A stretch of 44,716 bases of DNA from Clostridiaceae bacterium (GTDB lineage: Bacteria > Bacillota > Clostridia > Saccharofermentanales > DTU023). Positions 25,030 through 32,715 of the stretch are shown here, piece by piece; positions within the stretch are counted from its first letter, which is position 1, and the number at the start of each line of letters is the position of its first letter. The position numbers and the translations under genes were made by a program. The stretch covers positions 1 to 44,716 of the forward strand of contig JAAZKK010000043.1 of the NCBI GenBank assembly GCA_012799825.1, in the 5' to 3' direction. Under the pieces are notes generated by a model, which had not been told where the DNA came from, searched no databases, and saw only the letters and a program-made list of their open reading frames with translations.

Positions 25030-27340
25030 TCAAAATATGCCTACCGACCCCGGAGTAATCGCCTTCATAAAAGGACTCGCTCGAAAGCGTCCCTCTGAAG
25101 GGCAACGATCGAGATCGAGTCGAAATCGCTATTTATTATTGAGTATCCTGATTATTTTGGCTTTTATGGTGATGTTGCTCCGCACATCCTCTCTCCAGCT
25201 ATTTGGAGAATTTGACGCGACTTCTCCGGAGACATGGGGCAGTGTCGGTTCTATCGCGATACCCGCGCCGCGCGGCGACGTCGTCGATTGCAATGGCCTT
25301 CCACTCGCTGTGAGCGAGACGCTTCAGGGAGTCGCACTGGTGAATACGGGCATGGCAGAAGCATCGTTAAACAGAACGTTGCTGGATTTGGCGCGTCTAT
25401 TTAATGAATATGGATGTGCTTTTGAAAGCCCTTTGTTGAATTGGCTGGACGTGGAAGCGTCGTTTCGAGGAACGGATTTGCTTGAAAAAGATACATCGCT
25501 GCGATTTGTTTTCCGTAAACCGTATGACTCGATTGTGCGCTGGCAGACCGACCGCGATCTGTTTAATCTCGTCGAAGAAGATAAAGCCGTTACCTACTAT
25601 GAAAAACAGCGCATTGTCCGTGAAGATCCGAACGACTTTTTCTACTTCCTGCTATACGATTTTTTTAATATCGAGCCGGATCGCACCTCGGGAAGCCGTC
25701 TTTACTCGGATGGTGAGGCGTTCGTTATTATGCAGTTGCGCTATCTTCTTCTTGAGCAAAATTGGAACTATGTCAGCGGACAGCCCGTTCTTCTAGTGGA
25801 CAATGTTTCCACGGAGCTTGCCGCCTATTTTACAGAACAAAATTACCGTTTTCCGGGCGTTATCATCGTTCGCCACTATAAACGGCGCTATACCGACGAT
25901 AGCCGTTACGTCGGACACGCTTTAGGTTATATTGGCGCCATTTCAGGGTCAGAGTACAACGTATTGAAATCATCAGGGTATGCCTTCAACGATACCCTTG
26001 GAAAATCCGGTGTCGAACAAGCGGCTGAAAGTTATCTTCGAGGGCGTTCCGGACTTATGACATTGGATTCTTGGCAGGAGGATGAGTCCGGCGGTGTCGT
26101 TCTTATTCCCGGCGAAATTCGACAGCGCCCTGCCGCCGGTAGCGAAGTGAAAATGACGATTGATCTCGAACTTCAGAAAATCGCGCGCGCTGAGTTGGAA
26201 CGCAAAATCATGGAATTTCGGGGAAGCACGAACGGAGAACGCGCCATGAAAGCGACGGACGGCTGTGTGATCGTTATGGATGCGAAGACGGGCGCTATCT
26301 TAGTCAACGCGAATTATCCCGACTTCGATCCTTCGGATTTCGTTGATCAGTTCGACAATCCTGAGGCGGCACGACGCGTACAGGCATTGCTCATAGGCGA
26401 AGAAAGGCAGCCGTTGATCAACCGCGGAATTTCCGCGACATATACACCGGGTTCAACTTTTAAGCCCATCACCGGTATGGCAGCCCTCGAAACGGGCACA
26501 ATCACTGCATCAGACAATGTACTCATATGTCGCGGGGAAGAAGATATCGGCGGTTATGTCTGGCATTGCTCAAATAAGAAAGGCCATGGACCGCTAAATT
26601 TTAAACGCGCGCTTGTAGCATCATGCAACCTCTATTTTTATCAAATCGGAGTCGAGACAGGCATTGATAACATCAAGAAAATAGCCGAAAGCCTCGGTCT
26701 TGGAAAAAAGACTGGTATTGACATAGAAGGGGAGGTTGCCGGCGTTTTTCCGACTCGCGAACTGAAGAAGCAACTCAATCCGCTTCCGGTGAATCAGAAC
26801 TGGTATTTTTCTGATACGTGTCAGGCTTCGATCGGACAACTTTACAACAGTTACACTATGCTGCAAATGGCGCGTGCGATTGGCGGCATCGCGACGAATA
26901 CACTGGTTACGCCGCACCTTATTAAAGAAGTTATTGATCAGGATGGTTTAGTGATCGTGCCTGAACGCATCCAACTAACGCCACTTAGTTTCAAAGATGA
27001 AAACGTTGCCCTTCTTCGCTCGTCCATGGTCGGATTGTCGCAGAACAAGTCAACGCGTACCGGTCTTTTGTTCAATGACTTCCCCTATGCGGTGGCCTGC
27101 AAAACCGGAACAGCGGAAGCTTTCAATGAAGATATGGAGCAGATTACAAACTCGGTTTTTGTGTGTTTCGCTCCTGCGGATGATCCTGAAATTGTGATTG
27201 CACACGTGATTTCTGATGGCGCCTACGGTGTGTTTTCCGCAGATATTTCATATCGGATCTTGTGCGCATATTTCGGAGTAGAACCAACGCACGAACACAT
27301 GGGTTCTTATGACGATTACACGGCAAGCAATAATCCTTGA
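25022..27340 (+). CDS. mrdA: Penicillin-binding protein 2 (elongation transpeptidase)
   Basis: The 772-residue class B PBP has a cytoplasmic tail, one TM helix (~37-55), a dimerisation-type domain (IPAPRGDVVDCNGLPLAVS), and a transpeptidase domain with catalytic Ser478 in STFK (478-481), SCN (534-536) and KTGT (694-697). It crosslinks peptidoglycan along the cell side wall with RodA, MreC and MreD. The start follows GGAGGGGGAG and overlaps mreD. RodA is not in the window. The domain between ~125 and 260 is longer than in E. coli PBP2 and contains many aromatic residues. The short PBP2 symbol could equally be pbpA in a Gram-positive. Confidence 0.94.
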   Translation: MSDQNMPTDPGVIAFIKGLARKRPSEGQRSRSSRNRYLLLSILIILAFMVMLLRTSSLQLFGEFDATSPETWGSVGSIAIPAPRGDVVDCNGLPLAVSETLQGVALVNTGMAEASLNRTLLDLARLFNEYGCAFESPLLNWLDVEASFRGTDLLEKDTSLRFVFRKPYDSIVRWQTDRDLFNLVEEDKAVTYYEKQRIVREDPNDFFYFLLYDFFNIEPDRTSGSRLYSDGEAFVIMQLRYLLLEQNWNYVSGQPVLLVDNVSTELAAYFTEQNYRFPGVIIVRHYKRRYTDDSRYVGHALGYIGAISGSEYNVLKSSGYAFNDTLGKSGVEQAAESYLRGRSGLMTLDSWQEDESGGVVLIPGEIRQRPAAGSEVKMTIDLELQKIARAELERKIMEFRGSTNGERAMKATDGCVIVMDAKTGAILVNANYPDFDPSDFVDQFDNPEAARRVQALLIGEERQPLINRGISATYTPGSTFKPITGMAALETGTITASDNVLICRGEEDIGGYVWHCSNKKGHGPLNFKRALVASCNLYFYQIGVETGIDNIKKIAESLGLGKKTGIDIEGEVAGVFPTRELKKQLNPLPVNQNWYFSDTCQASIGQLYNSYTMLQMARAIGGIATNTLVTPHLIKEVIDQDGLVIVPERIQLTPLSFKDENVALLRSSMVGLSQNKSTRTGLLFNDFPYAVACKTGTAEAFNEDMEQITNSVFVCFAPADDPEIVIAHVISDGAYGVFSADISYRILCAYFGVEPTHEHMGSYDDYTASNNP

Positions 27341-27508
27341 TGAAGCAAATCTGACGGAGTATTCGCTGACGGAGTATTTTTAGGCTTTGGTGCGTTCGAC
27401 GGTTGTTTCATTTTCGATCATGCATTACAATAAAACCGTGTATGTGCGTGTTTAATGTCGATTGAAAGGAGCCTGACGATGTGATGTTGTCGTCAGCAAG
27501 GTCTAATT

Positions 27509-27910
27509 ATGATGAAAATAGTCCTCATTTCTGATACATCTAAGAATGATTTGCTCGTAAACTTTTGCATAGCGTATCAGCAGATCCTGAATCGGCATGA
27601 GCTGATTTCACCCCCCAGTACTTCGCGTTTGATCGCCGATGCGACATTGCTTCGCCCTTTATCGTTTTCTGCCGACGCATCGAGCACGTTCAGTCAACTG
27701 GCAGGTATTGCGCACTACAACGAAATTGACGCTGTTATATATTTGCGGGATCCCGATCGTCCTTTGGACGATCCGCAGCAGCGGTTGTTGCAAGCCTGCG
27801 ATACGAACAGCATACCTTTTGCTACCAATACTGCGACAGCTGAGATTCTCGTGCTCGCAATTAGCCGTGGCGACTTGGACTGGCGCGAATTGGTGCGTAC
27901 GAATGTATAA
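27509..27910 (+). CDS. Methylglyoxal-synthase-like protein lacking key active-site motifs
   Basis: The 133-residue frame keeps the MGS fold pattern: an N-terminal beta strand (KIVLISDTSKNDLLVNFC), HELISPP at the position of the phosphate loop, EIDAVIYLRDP with RDP for the conserved xxDP, and a C-terminal IPFATNTATAEIL, the last being a hallmark of the family. But the ATGTTG phosphate loop reads SPPSTSR, and the GGDQQ motif that holds the catalytic Asp is replaced by ADASSTF. Synthesis of methylglyoxal from DHAP is therefore unlikely. ATG at 27509 follows AAGG; a second ATG follows at once. The stop overlaps the MBL gene. Confidence 0.75.
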   Translation: MMKIVLISDTSKNDLLVNFCIAYQQILNRHELISPPSTSRLIADATLLRPLSFSADASSTFSQLAGIAHYNEIDAVIYLRDPDRPLDDPQQRLLQACDTNSIPFATNTATAEILVLAISRGDLDWRELVRTNV

Positions 27911-28577
27911 TTCTTATGCGGTTAAGGGTCCTCTTTCTGTTTTCCCGGAACGGCTTATGAATTGCAATATGTACCGTTTGGACGTCGAGGGCGGCGCTGT
28001 ATTTTTTGATCCGTCACTTACTCCTGAAGTTATCCGTTATACCGATCCGGTCGTCATGATCGTAGCGACGCACGGCCATTTTGACCACGTCAATGCTGCG
28101 GGCGCGTGGAAAGAGCAATTTCCGGAGGCGCCTTATGTGATGATCGGCGATGAGGTGTCCTTGCTCGACGATGTCCGCGGCAACGCTTCAACATCTTTCG
28201 GAAGGCCACAAAAGTTTCAGCATCCCGACCGCGAACTGCGTGACGGCGATCGATGCGAGCTTGACGATCAATTCACGATGGAAGTCATCAGCACACCTGG
28301 GCACACCAAGGGTTCGGCTTGCTACATGCTTTGGAAAAAAGTTGATTCCGGAGAGGAGCCTTTCGCGCTCATTACGGGCGATACACTCTTCGATAACGGA
28401 TGGGGGAGGACGGATTTTGCCACTGGTGACGATCGACAGATGCGCCTAAGTCTCCAACGTCTCTACCGCATCCTGTCGAACACGCCCCCAGATCTTCCTG
28501 TGTGTGCCGGTCATGGAAGTACAACAACCGCGCGCGACGCTTGTTACTTTCTGGAAATTATGGGCTTTTTCGCCTAA
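27903..28577 (+). CDS. MBL-fold hydrolase (glyoxalase II-like)
   Basis: The ATG at 27903 overlaps the end of the MGS-like gene by 8 bases and gives a product matching the family from its first strand; the longer open frame upstream is unrelated. The 224-residue protein has THGHFDHVN (the HxHxDH metal motif), TPGHTKGSACYM with the third His, ITGDTLF with the bridging Asp, and CAGHGS with the last His. All ligands for a two-metal site are present. It resembles the glyoxalase II group, which hydrolyses thioesters. Its translational coupling to an MGS-like gene suggests a link to methylglyoxal metabolism, but the partner looks inactive. Confidence 0.88.
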   Translation: MYNSYAVKGPLSVFPERLMNCNMYRLDVEGGAVFFDPSLTPEVIRYTDPVVMIVATHGHFDHVNAAGAWKEQFPEAPYVMIGDEVSLLDDVRGNASTSFGRPQKFQHPDRELRDGDRCELDDQFTMEVISTPGHTKGSACYMLWKKVDSGEEPFALITGDTLFDNGWGRTDFATGDDRQMRLSLQRLYRILSNTPPDLPVCAGHGSTTTARDACYFLEIMGFFA

Positions 28578-28748
28578 TCCGGTTGCCCCCTGTTGTTTAG
28601 GTTTTCTTTGAGAAATCGTAAGCTCTTTGTGCTTAATCGAGTTATCCCGCTATTGTTTAGCTATTCTTTGAGAAATCACGCGTTATTTCGCTTAATCGAG
28701 TTATCCTACTGTTTTCTAGTTTTTCTTTAGTCAATACTTTGAATATCG
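28572..28748 (+). repeat. Three degenerate tandem repeats of 59 bp
   Basis: Units at 28572-28630, 28631-28689 and 28690-28748 each begin GCYTAATC. Units 2 and 3 share GCTTAATCGAGTTATCC; units 1 and 2 share TTCTTTGAGAAATC. The first unit starts inside the stop region of the MBL gene (its TAA is in the unit), so the array was probably made by duplicating the gene's 3' end. Confidence 0.8.
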
Positions 28749-29306
28749 GATTTTTTTGTGTTTTGCGACTGCCGACCGCACCTATATATTTCCTTGAATA
28801 GTCGCTGTCCTTCGTTAAAGACATGCTCTCCTCGAGTTTTGTTATTCCTTTGAGCGAGGTTTCAGATCACGAGATTGTTGTTGATCGAAAGTTTATTTTT
28901 TCCGTTTGAACGGCGTCGACGTGATTATACGACTTGTTTTTTGAAATACAATCTCCCAAGAGAAGTCTTTCAATCTTAATCGTAGGTGTCAATCTTTTTT
29001 TGTCAAATTGACGGCTTACGGCACCTCTTGTCGACAAGATGTCCGCCTGATGCTGTGATAGAAGAGATAGGCTAAGAGTCACATTAAGTGATGTAGTCGG
29101 ACGTGATGGATTCATCTTGAAAAGAACATCGTCAAAAGGCTGAATCTAATAATTATTGCCGATATCGACGAGTCATTTTTAAAAGACGAGGAGAAGTTTT
29201 TGTATCCGACAAATGAAACAGGATATTGAAGAAACAAAGCATGCATCAATAGAACGGTGTTCCACATCGTGAATGAAGGAATGCATGTGTGGAAAGGAGT
29301 ATAAAA
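28749..29306. other. Intergenic region before the pseudopilin-like genes
   Basis: No convincing gene is seen. Short frames occur (for example 28867-29115 on the minus strand) but lack ribosome sites and recognisable content. A 12-base palindrome CTTGTCGACAAG lies near 29028. The region is AT-rich with runs of T. Confidence 0.5.
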
Positions 29307-29624
29307 ATGGGGTTTTCTCTTGAATCAGCCATTTCGCTACCTTGTTGCCTCATCATACTGGCTGAATCGATCAGCACGGCTATACCGCTTAGCATCAGTG
29401 CGCATCAAAGCGCACGATTGTCCGCGTATGCTTCGACGCGACATCAGGAGGGGCTTCACAGTTGTCGTTATATAGAAGAAGAGCGCGAGGGGTACAAGGT
29501 GTATCGCGTTGAGACAGAACCTCAGAAAATGGTCGAATCGCTTTCTTTTGTGAAGGACGCGATTCGCACCGTAGGAACAGCCTGCCCTCCGAACGGCACT
29601 CATGATATGAAAGATCTCGAATAA
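29307..29624 (+). CDS. Small pseudopilin/TadE-like protein
   Basis: The start at 29307 follows AAAGGAG. The 105-residue product begins with a short Gly-Phe-Ser-Leu-Glu-Ser motif followed by a hydrophobic stretch (AISLPCCLIILAESISTA), like the N-terminus of Tad/type IV-type pseudopilins, in which Glu sits five residues in. A polar domain with Tyr-Arg-Glu patterns (YKVYRVE) follows. It lies first in a group of three related genes. The assignment rests on the N-terminal pattern only. Confidence 0.6.
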   Translation: MGFSLESAISLPCCLIILAESISTAIPLSISAHQSARLSAYASTRHQEGLHSCRYIEEEREGYKVYRVETEPQKMVESLSFVKDAIRTVGTACPPNGTHDMKDLE

Positions 29625-29770
29625 AAGGATGGATCATGGAGAGCAAATTGCGCTGTCGGAAAGATTCAGTCGTTTTCAAAAGTCGGCAAGTGTAATCAAC
29701 AAGCGTAATTGACAAAAGCAAATTAATTTGAGAAGCAAGGATATTAATTCCTAGGTCGGGGAGTTGTGTC

Positions 29771-31324
29771 ATGTTAACGAATAGACTAAACAAGATAATT
29801 TGTACTGTGCGCGTTCGGCGAAAAGGCGCACGCAAAAGGGATAATCTTGTTCAGAGCAATCGACTTGTAAGGAACGAGAAAACGTTATTAAAACGACAAA
29901 GACGGGGACATAAGCGGAACGAATCTATTTCCTTGCGACAATGTTCCCGAAAGAGACAAAAGCAGTTCGTGGGATCGATCAGTCTAGCCCTTTGTTTTGC
30001 GATGCCGGCATTTCTTTTTCTTTTTTCAGGAATCCTGAAAGCTTGTCACCGTGATCGCATCGAGACGAACTTGGTGCGCGCGACAGTTCAGACATCGCGG
30101 AACGCTCTGGCCTGTTATGATCGTGAACTATACAAAACTTTTGGGCTCTTCGGATTGCGGCAGGAGGATGCAGATAAGGCGATCTCCTCAATCGGTCTTC
30201 CGTCAGACGTTTCGCAGACAGTATTTCTAGAAAAGCCGCTTTCGGAACCTAAGGCTATGAAGGACGCCGTGGCGCGCCATATGAGTTATCGGGCAGTGCT
30301 CTCAATTTTTCAAGATGCTTTAGACAAAATCCGTTCGGTAAAAGCTTGGGAGGATCAACTCTCGGGCTCATGGCTAACTGAACTTGAGCCCAATACGTTA
30401 ATCGCAGGATATAAGACGGTTGACCCTGAATTGCCGGACTACGAGGAAGAGCCTGAATGGCTTGGCGAGTATAATTCCTACATGGACGACAATATCCGCG
30501 GTTTTTATCAGGAAAGCCTGACGTTCATAGCCCCGGTTTTTGCGCCCGTTACTGACGGTACTGCAAAGCCAATTGAAGTGCGGCCCTTTGAACAGGGAGG
30601 TCTTTCCGGAGTTGGCGCTTTTCTTGATCGTGTTTTCATGGTATCTCCGGAGGGGATCCTTGATCACGTGATGCTCACAGAGTACAGTTTATGTTATCTT
30701 TCATCCGCAGTACCTTTTGTCATTCGAAACGGCGTGTGCGAGTACGATAAAACGCCGGACGGACGCGTCATCGCAAACTTCTCCACTTCGCGACAATATG
30801 AATTGGAATATGTAGCGATGGGACTTCATGGCGCATCTGCTCATCGTTCAATTAAGCTGCTCATTGGTCTTATGCGGTCTGCCGCTCATTTGATCTACAT
30901 GGCGACCGATCCGTCCATCCGCGCACATTATCAGACGCTTGGAGTCACTATTTCATCAGCCGTTGCGGCCATATCGCTCGGCACGGTCATCCTTCCGCCA
31001 GACGCTGTTTCTTGGATCCTGATGTCGGCCGCGTCGATCATCAATGGCGGAAAGGAAGCGGTTCAACTTTGTGAAGGGGCGGAAGTACCGTTATGGCCTG
31101 GAAATAGCGCATACAACATCCCCATGCGTTACCGCGATTACGTACGTCTTATTATTGTGATTCAGTCACCCGATACCATTGCTAAACGTCTTTCCAATGT
31201 CATCTTTCAGGCATGTCCCGGCACCTTTTATACCGCGGCACGCACGACTATGTACTGGGAAGAGGTTTCCTTTGAATATGTTACAGGCTACCTTAGGAGG
31301 AAGGAGGCAGAGGCAGTTTCATGA
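29771..31324 (+). CDS. DUF5702/TadG-like membrane-anchored protein
   Basis: The 517-residue protein starts after GGGGAG. It has an unusual, very basic N-terminal tail of ~65 residues, then GSISLALCFAMPAFLFLFSG, a single hydrophobic helix typical of TadE/TadG-like proteins. RYDRELYKTFGLFGL-like text (actually YDRELYKTFGLFGL at ~117) is the signature of the DUF5702 group found beside clostridial Tad pili. The remaining ~380 residues include EYSLCYLS and MRYRDYVRLIIVI, also seen in that group, and a second hydrophobic stretch near 395. Its stop overlaps the next gene as ATGA. Confidence 0.7.
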   Translation: MLTNRLNKIICTVRVRRKGARKRDNLVQSNRLVRNEKTLLKRQRRGHKRNESISLRQCSRKRQKQFVGSISLALCFAMPAFLFLFSGILKACHRDRIETNLVRATVQTSRNALACYDRELYKTFGLFGLRQEDADKAISSIGLPSDVSQTVFLEKPLSEPKAMKDAVARHMSYRAVLSIFQDALDKIRSVKAWEDQLSGSWLTELEPNTLIAGYKTVDPELPDYEEEPEWLGEYNSYMDDNIRGFYQESLTFIAPVFAPVTDGTAKPIEVRPFEQGGLSGVGAFLDRVFMVSPEGILDHVMLTEYSLCYLSSAVPFVIRNGVCEYDKTPDGRVIANFSTSRQYELEYVAMGLHGASAHRSIKLLIGLMRSAAHLIYMATDPSIRAHYQTLGVTISSAVAAISLGTVILPPDAVSWILMSAASIINGGKEAVQLCEGAEVPLWPGNSAYNIPMRYRDYVRLIIVIQSPDTIAKRLSNVIFQACPGTFYTAARTTMYWEEVSFEYVTGYLRRKEAEAVS

Positions 31325-32316
31325 AGCACAAGAAAATCAACGATTCCACTATTTCAAAAAATAAACGCCTCAAAGGGACCATATCGCTTGAAGCTGCGCT
31401 TGTTTTCCCCGCGATGATTGGCATCATTTTGATTTTTGTGTTGGCGATACAGACCGTTCGCGATACCATTATTCTCGGTCATGCGCTCGACCAGACGGCA
31501 AATGAGATCGCACTTTTGCTCCCTCTTGAAGACGCTCTGGAAGGTGTCGTGGATCAGGAAGAGTGGATTAGAAAGACTGTTTCCGATCAAACGCTTGCAA
31601 AGATTGCTGTAGATAGGATGCCGGATCTTGCGCCCACACTGCTCGCTTCGCCTTTTATCTTAAATCGTGTGTCTTACTGGTCGCGGCAAACGGCAGCAGG
31701 ACAGCATTGTTCACCGCCTGATGGCGAGATGAAGATCGCCTTTGATTTTGATGAGAACAGGAAAACATGTTGGCTCATTCTTTCTTACCGAAAAACGATG
31801 CCGCAAGGTGCGCCGTGGCAGATCATACGTTCACGTGTGCCGATCTGGAATGTCTACCTTTTTGAAGAAAAAGACGACACGTCAAATGAAGAAGAACAAA
31901 GTGAGAAAGATAGTGTGTGGATGCTCTCTAATTTTGAGCGTGGCGCTACGCTTAGGGGGACGTTTGGCGGGCATCTCCCGCCGTTTTATCCGGTGATTGC
32001 CATGTGGGACGGCGTTGAAGCGGTTTCTATCAAGAGTATGGACATTACGGCACCGACATACCGTTCACAAGCTGCGGCAGAAAAGAAAATATTGCATCAT
32101 GTAGAATCCTTGGCAACCTTTCAGGGCGCGGGCGAGGAGGGGCCGTCGCCTAGCGAGATTCAGAAGCGACGCCTCATTCTCGTGATACCCGACAATCCTG
32201 TTTCATGGAAAACAAGTGAGGTTATATCCTGTTGGCAAAACACGGCGGCCTCGTTCGGCGTAATGCTCGACGTGAGGGAATATGGGACAAGTTATGCATA
32301 CCAAGATCCGGATTAA
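31321..32316 (+). CDS. TadE-like pseudopilin
   Basis: The 331-residue protein overlaps the preceding gene by 4 bases (ATGA) and has AGGAGGAAGGAGG upstream. GTISLEAALVFPAMIGIILI (residues ~20-39) is the TadE-type N-terminal helix, with Glu in the pilin-like position. The rest is an extracytoplasmic domain of ~270 residues of unknown fold, with an acidic linker near 190 (DDTSNEEEQSEKD). With its two upstream neighbours it makes a pseudopilin set. The ATPase and membrane platform (TadA, TadB, TadC) of such systems are not nearby. Confidence 0.7.
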   Translation: MKHKKINDSTISKNKRLKGTISLEAALVFPAMIGIILIFVLAIQTVRDTIILGHALDQTANEIALLLPLEDALEGVVDQEEWIRKTVSDQTLAKIAVDRMPDLAPTLLASPFILNRVSYWSRQTAAGQHCSPPDGEMKIAFDFDENRKTCWLILSYRKTMPQGAPWQIIRSRVPIWNVYLFEEKDDTSNEEEQSEKDSVWMLSNFERGATLRGTFGGHLPPFYPVIAMWDGVEAVSIKSMDITAPTYRSQAAAEKKILHHVESLATFQGAGEEGPSPSEIQKRRLILVIPDNPVSWKTSEVISCWQNTAASFGVMLDVREYGTSYAYQDPD

Positions 32317-32521
32317 AGGTGCATTGCTATATCTGCCATTCTCAGCTTACATCTATACCGACGATTTTGCATATTGTAGCTCGCTTCTGTCTTAATCGAA
32401 GATTTAGCATTGTCATTTTGTACTCGATTTGAAGAGGGAAGGATAATTTTTGGCAAAAGTGGTCTTGAGATAAGTTTCCTCTCAAGTGCAATGAGAATAT
32501 GCATTGAGTCGGCGTTAGATC

Positions 32522-32549
32522 ATGACATTCATCGGGTCTAGGGTATAAT
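32522..32549 (+). promoter_or_regulatory. secA promoter
   Basis: ATGACA (32522-32527) and TATAAT (32544-32549) are 16 bases apart. The transcript would have a leader of ~160 bases before secA, containing a GGCGGC/GCCGCC inverted repeat close to the ribosome site. Confidence 0.65.
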
Positions 32550-32715
32550 AACGTAGGAAGAAAAACACAAAAAAGCCTTGACGCCTTCGAAATGATTCGG
32601 TTGCCGGATGTTTGGCGCCGTACATCATGTTAACTTTTGGCGAATATATTTTTGTAAGATGTTGCGGGCGGCGTATGACGATTACAATAAGCAAGATGCC
32701 GCCGAAGGATGAAAT

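Noticed and set aside
28572-28748. CRISPR array
   Set aside because: The 59-bp units are contiguous tandem repeats without unique spacers, and no cas gene is present.
28867-29115. 82-codon minus-strand frame in the gap before the pseudopilin genes
   Set aside because: No ribosome site and no recognisable motif; its base use looks like the surrounding non-coding DNA.
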